A stretch of 64,000 bases of DNA from Neisseria flavescens (GTDB taxonomy: Bacteria; Pseudomonadota; Gammaproteobacteria; Burkholderiales; Neisseriaceae), in the NCBI RefSeq assembly GCF_005221285.1, contig NZ_CP039886.1:1736001-1800000 (forward strand). The letters are read 5' to 3'. The position numbers and the translations under genes were made by a program. Of this stretch, positions 26,743-35,020 are shown piece after piece. The notes under the pieces are model-generated. The model saw only the letters and a program-made list of their open reading frames with translations. It did not search any database and was not told where the DNA came from. Every line of letters starts with the position of its first letter. Positions within the stretch are counted from its first letter, which is position 1.

Positions 26743-27357
26743 TTATTCATAAGCTAAAAAAGAATCAAAAATTAATCCATTTGAAAGTATGGTTTGTTCG
26801 ATTGGCTTTACCCAATCGACTAAATGTTTGTTTTTCAGATCTTGATGTTGATTTATCCATATTTGCAGCTGTGGATAGACGGATGAGTTGTCAAAAATAA
26901 AACTTTCGTCAGCAAATGGTAATGCGGTATGAAGGTTTTGCAGGCTCACATGGTAGCGTTTGAGGATTAACTCAGGATCTATCCAGTGTCCGCCGCTTGC
27001 GACGCGCTCCTGCATACGGCGGATATTTAATTCGGGCATCGCAAGACCAATATAGTTGAGTATGACGTAGAATCCGGCATTGCTGGCCGTTTGAATGCGG
27101 GTAAGGGCGGATTTGCCGGATAAGGTCGATTCCATGGAAAAAGAAATTCGATTATCCAACGCTTGACGGAATAAGCGCAATGCAGTTTTTCCCGCTTCCA
27201 TATCGGCCAAGCGAGGCATTTCAGGGTTAATTTCTGCTGCGATATGGTCAGAATCAATCACTAACGAGACACGATCTTGATTGAATTGGCGCAGGGTAGA
27301 TTTGCCCGAACCGTTAGCACCACAGTAAAAAATCGCTTTAGGCCGGTTGTTTGACAT
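26743..27357 (-). CDS. Zeta-toxin-like P-loop kinase
   Basis: A 204-residue protein with Walker A GANGSGKST at residues 13-21, followed by IDSDHIAAEINPEMPRLAD and FSMESTLSGKS, the order seen in zeta/PezT-type toxins, which phosphorylate UDP-N-acetyl sugars. The family also includes harmless kinases. Its start overlaps the end of a small upstream gene by 20 bases, the arrangement of a coupled toxin-antitoxin pair. It is between the housekeeping genes cysS and obg. Toxicity is inferred only. Confidence 0.8.
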   Translation of the reverse strand: MSNNRPKAIFYCGANGSGKSTLRQFNQDRVSLVIDSDHIAAEINPEMPRLADMEAGKTALRLFRQALDNRISFSMESTLSGKSALTRIQTASNAGFYVILNYIGLAMPELNIRRMQERVASGGHWIDPELILKRYHVSLQNLHTALPFADESFIFDNSSVYPQLQIWINQHQDLKNKHLVDWVKPIEQTILSNGLIFDSFLAYE

Positions 27358-27526
27358 GGCCTACTGTTCTTTGAGTGCCGGAAGGATGATATTCGATCAG
27401 ATTGCCTTCATTATCGACTACCGTGATTATGGCGTATTTCCGTTTTTCTGCCAGCCATGCCTGATACAAAATTTTAAGCATGGCTTGCTTTTTCGCCAAT
27501 TCGACACGTTGTTTATCAGAAATCAT
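27338..27526 (-). CDS. Small protein overlapping the zeta-like gene, candidate antitoxin
   Basis: A 62-residue protein with a lysine-rich N-terminal helix (KQRVELAKKQAMLKILYQAW) and a short beta-like end (ITVVDNEGNLIEYHPSG). Its 3' end overlaps the start of the zeta-like gene, so the two are translated together. GGAAG lies upstream of the ATG. It does not resemble the classic epsilon antitoxin by eye; antitoxin function rests on position and size. Confidence 0.65.
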   Translation of the reverse strand: MISDKQRVELAKKQAMLKILYQAWLAEKRKYAIITVVDNEGNLIEYHPSGTQRTVGHVKQPA

Positions 27527-27579
27527 GGTCTTCCTTGCTTTTTGTTCCTGTATTCGGACGGCTCTAATTATATTAAAAA

Positions 27580-27592
27580 GGCCGTCTGAAAT
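27580..27592 (-). other. Single uptake sequence after obg
   Basis: One AGGCCGTCTGAA copy flanked by A and T runs, 3 bases past the obg stop. It lacks an inverted partner, so terminator function is doubtful. Confidence 0.6.
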
Positions 27593-27594
27593 TT

Positions 27595-28749
27595 TTACTC
27601 CGGCTTAAACACGCCGGTATCTGTTTTAGGCTGCTGCTCGGCAATTTCGGCTTTTACCGCTGCCTGTTCCGCTTCTGCTTTTTCGGCTTCCAAGCGTTTT
27701 TTCTCGGTCAGGTATTGGTTGATTTGGTGTACCAATTCCTGCGTGCCTTGGTGGGTCAGCGCGCTGATTTGGAAGAGGCGCGGGGTTTCCGTGTCGAATT
27801 GGAAGCGGTCGTCTGGTTTCGGATAGTCCCAGCCGACGGCTTCTAGGAAAGCCGCAGTACGTTCTTGGGCTTCTTCTTCGTCGAGCATATCGAGTTTGTT
27901 CAGCACCAGCCAGCGCGGTTTGCCGTAGAGTTCTTCGTCGTATTTGCGTAACTCGTTGATGATGGCGAGGGCTTCTTCGGCGGGGTTGGCGGTTTCGTCG
28001 AAGGGTGCCAAATCGACGACGTGCAGCAATAATCCGGTGCGCGATAAGTGTTTGAGGAAACGATGCCCCAAACCCGCGCCTTCTGCCGCGCCTTCAATCA
28101 GACCGGGGATGTCGGCCATGACAAAGCTGTGATTTTCGTCGATGCGCACGACGCCCAAGTTTGGATGCAGGGTGGTAAAGGGATAGTTGGCGATTTTGGG
28201 GCGGGCGGCGGAGACGGCGGTAATCAGGGTGGATTTGCCGGCGTTGGGCATACCCAATAAGCCGACATCGGCAAGGACTTTGAGTTCGAGTTGCAGGGAA
28301 TGGGTTTCGCCTTCTTCGCCGGGCGTGGATTGTTTGGGCGCACGGTTGACGGAGGATTTGAAGTGGATGTTGCCCAAGCCGCCTTTGCCGCCTTTGGCGA
28401 GGCAGACGCGCTGGCCGTGGTAGGTGAGGTCGGCAACGATTTCATCGGTGTCGAGGTCGCGGATAAGGGTGCCGATGGGCATTTTGAGGACGATGTCGTC
28501 CGCACCTGCGCCGTAGCGGTCGGAGCCGTGGCCTTTTTCGCCGTTTTTGGCCTGGTAGCGTTTGACGAAGCGGTATTCGACGAGGGTGTTGGTGTTTTCG
28601 TCGGCTTCTGCCCAAACGCTGCCGCCTTTGCCGCCGTCGCCACCGTCAGGGCCGCCGCGCGGTACGAATTTTTCGCGGCGGAAACTGGTTGCGCCATTAC
28701 CGCCTTTGCCTGCGGCGACTTCGATTTTTGCTTCGTCGATAAATTTCAT
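27595..28749 (-). CDS. obg: GTPase Obg/CgtA
   Basis: A 384-residue Obg. The glycine-rich Obg fold is at residues 1-158 (AGKGGNGATSFRREKF, GGKGGLGNIHFKSS), then the G domain with GMPNAGKSTL (G1), DIPGLIEGA (G3) and NKLDMLDE (G4). The C-terminal tail is a Lys/Glu/Ala-rich helix instead of a folded domain. It acts in late assembly of the large ribosomal subunit and stress response. Confidence 0.96.
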   Translation of the reverse strand: MKFIDEAKIEVAAGKGGNGATSFRREKFVPRGGPDGGDGGKGGSVWAEADENTNTLVEYRFVKRYQAKNGEKGHGSDRYGAGADDIVLKMPIGTLIRDLDTDEIVADLTYHGQRVCLAKGGKGGLGNIHFKSSVNRAPKQSTPGEEGETHSLQLELKVLADVGLLGMPNAGKSTLITAVSAARPKIANYPFTTLHPNLGVVRIDENHSFVMADIPGLIEGAAEGAGLGHRFLKHLSRTGLLLHVVDLAPFDETANPAEEALAIINELRKYDEELYGKPRWLVLNKLDMLDEEEAQERTAAFLEAVGWDYPKPDDRFQFDTETPRLFQISALTHQGTQELVHQINQYLTEKKRLEAEKAEAEQAAVKAEIAEQQPKTDTGVFKPE

Positions 28750-28856
28750 GATGTTCTCTTATGGGTATTCGGTTGTTTCAGACGGCCTTTGTTGATAGAG
28801 GAGCTTGGTGTCTGAACGGATATAATGTTGCTTATTATAAAGGATATTTCGGTTTT

Positions 28857-28887
28857 AGGCCGTCTGAAATATGGTTTCAGACGGCCT
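28857..28887 (-). terminator. Uptake-sequence hairpin after the TlpA-like gene
   Basis: AGGCCGTCTGAA (28857-28868) and inverse (28876-28887), 5 bases past the stop codon. Confidence 0.75.
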
Positions 28888-28892
28888 TGGAT

Positions 28893-29381
28893 TTATTGGG
28901 CGAGTGCTTGGTCTATTTCTTGATAGAGTTGGGAGAAATTGGGTTCGCCAACGTAGGTTTTAAGGATGTTGCCGTTTTTGTCGATCAGGATGGAAGTCGG
29001 GTAAACCTGTGTGCCAAAGGCTTTTGCGGCCGTTTTGTCGGCATCGTACATGACGGTGAAGGGAAGGCCGTATTCTTTGACGTACTGATGGACGCTTTCG
29101 ATAGGGTCGATGGGTTGGGCAATGCCGAGGACTTGGAAATTTTTGCCTTGATAATCTTGGGCGGTTTTGATGATTTTAGGCATTTCGCTCACGCAACCGG
29201 GGCAGGAGGGGAACCAGAAGTTGATGAGGGTAACCTTGTCTTTTAAATCGGCGTTGGTAATGGTTTTACCTTGCAGGTCGGGTAGGGCGAAATCAGGGGC
29301 GGCTTTGTTGCTGGGGATAAGGACAAAGGTGAGAAGCGCGCCAATCGTGGCAACGATGAGGAGTGTGAGTATTTTTTTCAT
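28893..29381 (-). CDS. TlpA-like thioredoxin-fold protein
   Basis: A 162-residue membrane-anchored thioredoxin-like protein. An N-terminal hydrophobic segment (residues 5-22) exports it. The redox motif is Cys60-Pro-Gly-Cys63 in FWFPSCPGCVSEMPK. AhpC/TSA-type features follow (VMYDADKTAAKAFGTQVYPTSILID). It probably reduces or exchanges thiols in the periplasm. Its start overlaps the stop of the upstream thioesterase gene by four bases (ATGA). Confidence 0.88.
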   Translation of the reverse strand: MKKILTLLIVATIGALLTFVLIPSNKAAPDFALPDLQGKTITNADLKDKVTLINFWFPSCPGCVSEMPKIIKTAQDYQGKNFQVLGIAQPIDPIESVHQYVKEYGLPFTVMYDADKTAAKAFGTQVYPTSILIDKNGNILKTYVGEPNFSQLYQEIDQALAQ

Positions 29382-29761
29382 GATTCGAGATTTTGAATTG
29401 CGTGTGCTAAGGTTTGGGGAACGCTGATGCTGCGGCCGCTTTCGCTGCTGACGGGCATAAGGGTAACTTCGGCTTCGATGGCAGCTTTGCCGTTGGGCAG
29501 GGTCGCGGTTTGGCTGAGGATGATGTGGCGTGTGCCGATGTCTTTCAGACGGCCTGTAAAGGTTAAAACATCGCCTTCAAGCGACGGGCGGCGATAGCGG
29601 ATATCAACGCGTGCAACAACGAGCATGATGCCTTTGAGTTCGGACAGAAGGTCATGCTCTTGAAAAAACGTCCAGCGCGCTTCTTCGAGAAATTCGAGAT
29701 AGCGCGCATTGTTGACGTGGCCGTAGCCGTCGAGGTGGTAGTTGCGGACGGTCAGTTTCAT
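29378..29761 (-). CDS. Acyl-CoA thioesterase, hotdog fold (YbgC/4HBT type)
   Basis: A 127-residue hotdog-fold thioesterase starting MKLTVRNYHLDGYGHVNNARYL. The usual catalytic Asp position falls in HLDGYGHVNNARY, and LEEARWTFF is typical of the family. The chosen ATG at 29761 shares one base with the stop of the upstream gene, and the end overlaps tlpA, so three genes are coupled. Substrate unknown; YbgC relatives act on short- or medium-chain acyl-CoA or acyl-ACP. Confidence 0.88.
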   Translation of the reverse strand: MKLTVRNYHLDGYGHVNNARYLEFLEEARWTFFQEHDLLSELKGIMLVVARVDIRYRRPSLEGDVLTFTGRLKDIGTRHIILSQTATLPNGKAAIEAEVTLMPVSSESGRSISVPQTLAHAIQNLES

Positions 29762-30123
29762 CAGTTGAGATTGATGGGTTGGAACTCTTCGCGTGCGATG
29801 GGTTCGTGTTCGAGGTCGGTAATCACGGTGGAGAGTTGGATGTCGAACCATTCGTTGAAAATGTCGGCGTCCAAATCCGGCCATTCGCTCTCGTCTTCGC
29901 ACCAGTCGGCCAATTCGGCAGCAAAAATGTCTTCAAAACGCGCTTCGATCTCATCCCATACTTCGTCGGCAGTTTCGCACGGGCGAACGAGGTAGGAATT
30001 GGCATCGGCTTGAATATCTTCAAGCGTCAGGCCATCCAAGTGATTGCCGGGCAGGGATTTCAGCCAGTTCCAAAATGGATCGAGGGGAATAAGCAGGAAG
30101 ACGCTGCGGTTGACTTCGTACAT
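29761..30123 (-). CDS. Conserved acidic protein of unknown function
   Basis: A 120-residue, strongly acidic protein rich in Trp and Asp/Glu (WNWLKSLPGN, ADWCEDESEWPDLDADIF, NEWFDIQLSTVITDLEHEP). No signal peptide or membrane segment. It is the first gene of a coupled trio with the thioesterase and TlpA-like protein. I do not recognise a named family; a cytosolic role is all that can be inferred. Confidence 0.8.
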   Translation of the reverse strand: MYEVNRSVFLLIPLDPFWNWLKSLPGNHLDGLTLEDIQADANSYLVRPCETADEVWDEIEARFEDIFAAELADWCEDESEWPDLDADIFNEWFDIQLSTVITDLEHEPIAREEFQPINLN

Positions 30124-30196
30124 GGTTTTTTCCTTGGTTTCTGTATAGTTGAATGATATAGCAAAGGTGGTGGACTGGCTATCTTTTGGGGGATAA

Positions 30197-30221
30197 AGGC
30201 CGTCTGAATTTCAGACGGCCT
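30197..30221 (-). terminator. Uptake-sequence hairpin ending the mla operon
   Basis: AGGCCGTCTGAA (30197-30208) and inverse (30210-30221) almost touch, followed by AT-rich sequence, 18 bases past mlaA. Confidence 0.75.
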
Positions 30222-30238
30222 TTAATTTATGGAAACTA

Positions 30239-31066
30239 TCAGGGATTTTCTGATGGTGTTTGATACAGGGTTTGGGGATTGGCTGTATCGGGGATTTCTG
30301 CCGGAGCAGTTTGGGGTGCTGCTGCCGGCTCGGAGGTGGCGTTGCTGTCCACCAAGTCATCGATGTCGATGTTGTCGTCTTCGCTTTGAGGGAGCGTGCC
30401 GCCGGTTTGTTGGGTGCGGACTTTCATGTAAAGGTCGCGTGTGTAGCTGTATTTGTCGATGGCTGCGCCTTCGAGGCTGTCGGTCAGGTCAAGCAGTTCT
30501 TCACGGGTATTGATGGCTTGCAGGCCGGTTGTGCCCCAACGTCCTGCACTGGTGTGGAAGACGGCGTTTTTAACCGGATAGACGGTGGTAACGGCGTTGC
30601 CGACGGTATCGCGTACGGTAGATGGGCCAAGCAGGGGGACGACGAAGTAGTTGCTGTTTTTCCAGCCCCATGAGGCGAAGGTGTCGCCGAGTGTGTTTTT
30701 ATTGCTGGGTACGCCGCCTGCACCGGCTACGTCGATTAAACCGCCAAGGCCGAAGGTGGTGTTGATGCCGACGCGGACGAGGTCTTCGCCGGCGCGTTTG
30801 ACGTCAAGGCGCAGAACATTGCTGCCGAAGCTGACGACATCGCGCAGGTTGTTGAAGAAGTTGCTCACGCCGGTGCGCACAGGTTTGGGCGTTACTTTGC
30901 GATAGCCGCGTGCGACAGGGGAAAGGACGTATTTGTCTGCTTTGTCGTTGAACTTGGAAACGGTGCGGTTGTAGCCTTCGTAAGGGTCGGCCGGATTGCG
31001 TTCGGCCAGTGCGGGCGCGGAGGCAAGGCTGATGAGGAGGCAGAGGGAAGCGGTGGTTTTTTTCAT
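30239..31066 (-). CDS. mlaA: Outer-membrane lipid asymmetry protein MlaA (VacJ)
   Basis: A 275-residue MlaA, the outer-membrane part of the Mla system that pulls misplaced phospholipids out of the outer leaflet. Family landmarks: DPYEGYNRTVSKFND, NFFNNLRDV, FGLGGLIDVAGAGG and the TLGDTFASWGW strand. The signal peptide (residues 1-21, ending ALA) has no lipobox cysteine, whereas E. coli MlaA is a lipoprotein. The proline/alanine-rich C-terminus (SEPAAAPQTAPAEIP) is extended. The ATG overlaps the mlaB stop (ATGA). Confidence 0.94.
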   Translation of the reverse strand: MKKTTASLCLLISLASAPALAERNPADPYEGYNRTVSKFNDKADKYVLSPVARGYRKVTPKPVRTGVSNFFNNLRDVVSFGSNVLRLDVKRAGEDLVRVGINTTFGLGGLIDVAGAGGVPSNKNTLGDTFASWGWKNSNYFVVPLLGPSTVRDTVGNAVTTVYPVKNAVFHTSAGRWGTTGLQAINTREELLDLTDSLEGAAIDKYSYTRDLYMKVRTQQTGGTLPQSEDDNIDIDDLVDSNATSEPAAAPQTAPAEIPDTANPQTLYQTPSENP

Positions 31067-31341
31067 GATTGCAACCAGTCTTTGATTTCGTAAAGTTCGG
31101 CCAGTGCGCGGACGGAATCGGGAATGTTTTGAATGGTCGGTTTTTTGTCTGTCCGGCGCAGAGCGTTGAGCAGAAGGGAAACGCAGGCGGAATCTGCTTT
31201 GCCTACTTGGCTGAAGTCTATGCTGTCTGTTTCTTTCAGACGGCATTGTTGTTCGTAGCGCGCAAAGGCGGAGGCAGTCAGGGTTTTGACGGTAACGTCG
31301 CCGCTGATGTAGAGCGTGCCGTTGCGGATTTCTGTTTGCAT
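31063..31341 (-). CDS. mlaB: STAS-domain protein MlaB
   Basis: A 92-residue single STAS domain starting MQTEIRNGTLYISGDV. It is the cytosolic regulatory subunit that stabilises the MlaF ATPase. The conserved DSIDFSQVGKADSACVSLLL segment contains the Ser/Thr-type turn typical of STAS proteins. It sits between mlaC and mlaA and overlaps mlaA by four bases. Confidence 0.9.
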   Translation of the reverse strand: MQTEIRNGTLYISGDVTVKTLTASAFARYEQQCRLKETDSIDFSQVGKADSACVSLLLNALRRTDKKPTIQNIPDSVRALAELYEIKDWLQS

Positions 31342-31404
31342 GGTGTCTTTATGATGTAAGGCATCATGCCGTCTGAACATCAGGCGGCATGGTGCGGGGG
31401 TGGA

Positions 31405-31995
31405 TTATTTACCGCCGTTTTTGGCTTTCAAGTCGGCAATCAGGCCGTCGATGCCTTTGGCTTTGATGGTTTCGCCGAATTGGTTGCGGTATACGGTAAC
31501 CAAGCTTGCGCCTTCGACTGCGACATTGTATGCGCGGTATTTGCTGCCGCTTTGGTAGGTGGTGAAGTCCATGTTGACCGGTTTTTGGCCGGAAACGTTG
31601 ATTTCGGCGCGGACAACGATTTCTTTACCGCCTTTGTTTACGACCGGGTTGTCTTTGATGTTGACCTTGGCGTTTTTGAATTTCAGCATGGTGCCGGAGT
31701 AGGTGCGGATCAGCAGGGTTTGGAACTCTTTGGTCAACGCTTGTTTTTGTGCGTCAGTTGCAGTACGCCATGGATTGCCGACGGCCAAAGCGGTCATGCG
31801 TTGGAAGTCGAAGTAAGGGATGGCGTAAGCTTCGGCTTTTTGGCGTGCGGTGTTGGCATCGCCGCTGTTGAGGATTTTCAGCACTTGAACGGAGTTTTCA
31901 CGGACTTGGTTGACTGCGTCGGCAGGAGAGGCAAATGCCATGCTGATGCTCAATACGCCGATGCTCAATGCGCTGATGAAGGAAGTTTTTTTCAT
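31405..31995 (-). CDS. mlaC: Periplasmic phospholipid carrier MlaC
   Basis: A 196-residue exported protein (signal peptide to about residue 27, SPADA) of the Ttg2/MlaC family. It shuttles phospholipid across the periplasm between MlaA and the MlaFEDB complex. Segments such as IPYFDFQRMTALAVGNPWR, LTKEFQTLLIRTYSGTML and YNVAVEGASLVTVYRNQF fit the family. It is in operon order between mlaD and mlaB. Confidence 0.95.
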   Translation of the reverse strand: MKKTSFISALSIGVLSISMAFASPADAVNQVRENSVQVLKILNSGDANTARQKAEAYAIPYFDFQRMTALAVGNPWRTATDAQKQALTKEFQTLLIRTYSGTMLKFKNAKVNIKDNPVVNKGGKEIVVRAEINVSGQKPVNMDFTTYQSGSKYRAYNVAVEGASLVTVYRNQFGETIKAKGIDGLIADLKAKNGGK

Positions 31996-32027
31996 GGGAG
32001 TGTCCTGAATATTGGGTTGATATATGT

Positions 32028-32522
32028 TTATTGTTCGTTTTGACCGGCAGATTCACTGTCTGCGTTTTTTTCGGCAAAGCTGGTCATGAATTTGCCGATA
32101 AGGTTTTCCAAAACCATGGCGGAGCTGGTGACGGTAATGGTGTCGCCTGCCGCTAAAGAATCGGTATCGCCGCCTTGTTGCAGGCCGATGTATTGTTCGC
32201 CCAACAAGCCTGAAGTCAGGATTTGTGCGGAAACGTCGCTACTGAACTGATATTGGCTGTCCAGATTGAGGGCGACTTTTGCCTGATAGGATTTAGGGTC
32301 AAGCTGAATGGAGGCAACGCGGCCCACCAGCACGCCTGCGGATTTGACCGGAGCGTTGGTTTTCAAGCCACCGATGTCGCTGAAATCGGCATAGACGGTG
32401 TAGGTTTGAGAGGATTTGCCGAACGATTGTCCGCCGGCGGCGCGGAAGGCGAGAAAGCCGATAGCGGCCGCGCCCAGTAAGACAAACAGTCCTACCCAAA
32501 ATTCCAAAGCATTTTTTTTCAT
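32028..32522 (-). CDS. mlaD: MCE-domain lipid transport protein MlaD
   Basis: A 164-residue protein with one N-terminal membrane helix (about residues 8-27) and one MCE domain (YTVYADFSDIGGLKTNAPVK, AGVLVGRVASI, SGLLGEQYIGLQQGG). MCE hexamers form the periplasmic pore ring above MlaE. Length matches the family. Confidence 0.95.
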   Translation of the reverse strand: MKKNALEFWVGLFVLLGAAAIGFLAFRAAGGQSFGKSSQTYTVYADFSDIGGLKTNAPVKSAGVLVGRVASIQLDPKSYQAKVALNLDSQYQFSSDVSAQILTSGLLGEQYIGLQQGGDTDSLAAGDTITVTSSAMVLENLIGKFMTSFAEKNADSESAGQNEQ

Positions 32523-32571
32523 GTGCTATTGTCCTTGTTTCATTCTTTTTAAGTGTCGTTTCAGACGGCCT

Positions 32572-33348
32572 TTAGTCGGTAAACATCCACGCGGTCAACA
32601 TGAAGTCGACAGCGAGGATAGTCAGGGAGGAAGACACTACGGTGCGTGTACTGGCGCGCAAAATACCTTCGGAAGTCGATACGCAGTGGAAGCCCTGATG
32701 TACGGCGATCAGCGTAACGGCTACGCCGAAAGCGGCGGATTTGATTAAGCCGTTGAGTACGTCGTAATGGAAGGTAATGTTGTTTTGCATTTGCGACCAG
32801 AAAATACCGCCGTCCAAACCCAGCCATTCGACGCCGACCAAATACGCGCCGTAAATGCCGGCAACGTTGAAAATCGAAGCCAGCAAAGGCATGGAAAACA
32901 CGCCCGCCCAAAAGCGCGGTGCAACCACGCGTGCCACAGGGTCGACCGCCATCACGTTCATTGCTTCAAGCTGCTCGGTGGTTTTCATCAAGCCGATTTC
33001 GCTGGTCATGGCACCGCCCGCGCTGCTGGCAAACAGAATAGCCGCCAATACGGGACCCAATTCGCGCAACAGGGAAGCGGCAACCATATAACCCAAAACA
33101 TCGGCGGATTTGAATTTTGCCAGCTGCGTATAGCCTTGCAAGCCCAATACCATGCCGACAAACAGGCCGGACACGGCAACAATCAGGACAGACAACACGC
33201 CTGCAAAGTAAACCTGGCGGATGCTCAGGCGCGGACGGGTAAACGCCGTACCTGATTTGGCCAGGATGTGCAGGAAAAACAGCGTAATGCTGCCCAGCGA
33301 TTGGATGAAGCCGAGGGTTTTTGCCCCGACGGAACGGATAAAATTCAT
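32572..33348 (-). CDS. mlaE: Lipid transport permease MlaE
   Basis: A 258-residue integral membrane protein of the MlaE/YrbE family with five to six helices. The landmark loop RELGPVLAAILFASSAGGAMTSEIGLMK is clear (cut: GPVLAAILFASSAGGAM). It forms the transmembrane core of the MlaFEDB importer. An uptake-sequence motif separates it from mlaF by 65 bases. Confidence 0.96.
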   Translation of the reverse strand: MNFIRSVGAKTLGFIQSLGSITLFFLHILAKSGTAFTRPRLSIRQVYFAGVLSVLIVAVSGLFVGMVLGLQGYTQLAKFKSADVLGYMVAASLLRELGPVLAAILFASSAGGAMTSEIGLMKTTEQLEAMNVMAVDPVARVVAPRFWAGVFSMPLLASIFNVAGIYGAYLVGVEWLGLDGGIFWSQMQNNITFHYDVLNGLIKSAAFGVAVTLIAVHQGFHCVSTSEGILRASTRTVVSSSLTILAVDFMLTAWMFTD

Positions 33349-33375
33349 AGGTTTCAGTTGATTGGTTAAATGGTT

Positions 33376-33411
33376 TTCAGACGGCCTTGTTTAAAATTCA
33401 GGCCGTCTGAA
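33376..33411 (-). terminator. Uptake-sequence inverted pair between mlaF and mlaE
   Basis: TTCAGACGGCCT (33376-33387) and AGGCCGTCTGAA (33400-33411) form a 12-bp stem inside the operon. It could attenuate transcription after mlaF. Confidence 0.5.
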
Positions 33412-33413
33412 CA

Positions 33414-34214
33414 TCAGCCCAGCAAGTCTTGTTTTAAAGTCGTTTGCGCCGGATAGCGGTATGCAACAGGGCCGTCTGCCAAGCCGCCGACAAACTGGCG
33501 TACCCAAGGCGAGTCGAGTTCGCGCATTTCTTTGGGCGAGCCGGAGAACATGATTTCGCCGTGTGCCAAGAAAATGACTTGATCGACAATTTCCAATGAT
33601 CTTTCAATATCATGCGTTACCATGACGCTGGTTGAGCGCAGGGCTTTGTTGGCACGGCTGATGAGGTGGGCGATGACGCCCAGCGAAATCGGGTCGAGGC
33701 CGGTGAAAGGTTCGTCATACAACATGATTTCAGGGTCGAGCGCAATTGTACGCGCGAGGGCGACGCGGCGCGACATACCGCCGGAAAGCTCCGAAGGCAT
33801 CAGGTTTTCAACACCGCGCAAACCGACTGCATTCAGTTTCAGCACCACCAAATCGCGGATGACCGCTTCGGGCAAATCCGTCAGCTCGCGCATGGGGAAG
33901 GCGATGTTGTCGAAGACGGATAAGTCGGTGAACAATGCGCCGTGTTGGAATAAAACGCCCATGCGGCGGCGGTGTTCGTACAGCTCCTGCGCTGAAAATG
34001 CGGCCAAATCGCGCCCTTCAATCAGCACTTTGCCCGATTGCGGGTGAATTTGACCCGTAATCAGGCGCATCAGCGTGGTTTTACCGCTGCCCGAACCACC
34101 CATTACGGCGGCGAAATTGCCTTGTGGAATGCTGAAGTTGATGTTGTTCAGAATAGGACGGTCGCCATATGCGAAGGCAACGTCTTTCATTTCGATGAAG
34201 GGTGTGGAACTCAT
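33414..34214 (-). CDS. mlaF: Lipid transport ATP-binding protein MlaF
   Basis: An ABC ATPase of about 266 residues starting MSSTPFIEMKDVAFAYGDR (34214); a longer upstream frame is less protein-like. Walker A is GGSGSGKTT, the signature is LSGGMSRRVALAR, and Walker B is IMLYDEPFTGLDP. It powers phospholipid movement through MlaE. First gene of mlaFEDCBA; its upstream region runs into toxin-related accessory DNA. Confidence 0.95.
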   Translation of the reverse strand: MSSTPFIEMKDVAFAYGDRPILNNINFSIPQGNFAAVMGGSGSGKTTLMRLITGQIHPQSGKVLIEGRDLAAFSAQELYEHRRRMGVLFQHGALFTDLSVFDNIAFPMRELTDLPEAVIRDLVVLKLNAVGLRGVENLMPSELSGGMSRRVALARTIALDPEIMLYDEPFTGLDPISLGVIAHLISRANKALRSTSVMVTHDIERSLEIVDQVIFLAHGEIMFSGSPKEMRELDSPWVRQFVGGLADGPVAYRYPAQTTLKQDLLG

Positions 34215-34242
34215 GCAGGAGAGGGGTGTCGAAAAATGTATT

Positions 34243-34703
34243 TTAATTACGGGTATTGTAAAGGGTATTGGATATTCGGGCAATTTTCAGACGGCCTGCG
34301 CTTAGGAATAACGGGTAAAAACGTGTGAAAGAATGCAGAAGCGTTGGTGCTACAGTCGTTTTATCGCGTGTTGTGTCAAACATACAGACGGCTGTGTAGG
34401 TATATTTTGTATAGAAATACAAAAAAACAACTGAATCAAATCTAATAAAAATATTTTTATCATCAAATATCAATACTTTTTTGGGGGCGCTTAGACAGGA
34501 AACAGCTAATCCAATATCTATATTGAATTCTTTGTAAAAAGAAAGAATAAAATATCGATAAATCTCCTTTACTCTCTCTTGTGGAATAATATATTTTTTA
34601 TAGGTTTTTATTAAATAGTCTTCTAACTCTCTTATAAAGTTATAAGGATATTTCGTTAATTTTATTATTTTTCCCTGTGCCTAAAGCGTCCTAATTGGCC
34701 CAT
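34243..34703 (-). pseudogene. Frameshifted AT-rich gene remnant
   Basis: On the minus strand an ATG at 34703 with GGGGG(A) upstream starts MGQLGRFRHREK and stops after 12 codons. One extra A in the A5 run (34668-34672) would join it to a long protein-like frame: IKLTKYPYNFIRELEDYL, IPQERVKEIYRYFILSFYKE, IDIGLAVSCLSAPKKV, FDDKNIFIRF. That frame has no start codon of its own before FDDKN. It runs into an uptake sequence and the mla promoter region, so its 3' end is probably truncated too. Family not recognised; an immunity gene of the adjacent toxin island is possible. Confidence 0.4.
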
Positions 34704-34783
34704 ATATTTCCCCCGTTATGAGTCTATTTTCATCCATATAGTTTCAAATTTAGTGGGATACGGACTTAGCTAATGAGCTAAAA

Positions 34784-35020
34784 TCAACGAATAGAAGGAA
34801 TTTCTCCATTTTTCGAAACAAATATAGGCCAATTTCCAATAATAGATTTGTTTATATCCATTGTTTCTAAATATTCTTTTGACTGATATGGGAAAAACCA
34901 CCCATCATCATTTTCTCGTACATGAGATTCAACTATTAATAATGACATTCCTATTTCTTGCTCTATTTGACTTAAAAAAGATACTGCAATTTTCTTTGCT
35001 TCTTGATAAGTAATTATCAT
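34784..35020 (-). CDS. Imm35/YrhB-like immunity protein
   Basis: A 78-residue protein matching the Imm35/YrhB pattern by eye: helix YQEAKKIAVSFLSQIE, then DDGWFFPYQSKEYLET, then IIGNWPIFVSKNGEI. It ends soon after the GN-P-I-V element, a little shorter than usual, so the C-terminus may be lost. GGAG precedes the start, and the ATG overlaps the stop of a toxin-like tail (ATGA), the usual toxin-immunity join. The region is far more AT-rich than the flanking genes. Confidence 0.65.
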   Translation of the reverse strand: MIITYQEAKKIAVSFLSQIEQEIGMSLLIVESHVRENDDGWFFPYQSKEYLETMDINKSIIGNWPIFVSKNGEIPSIR

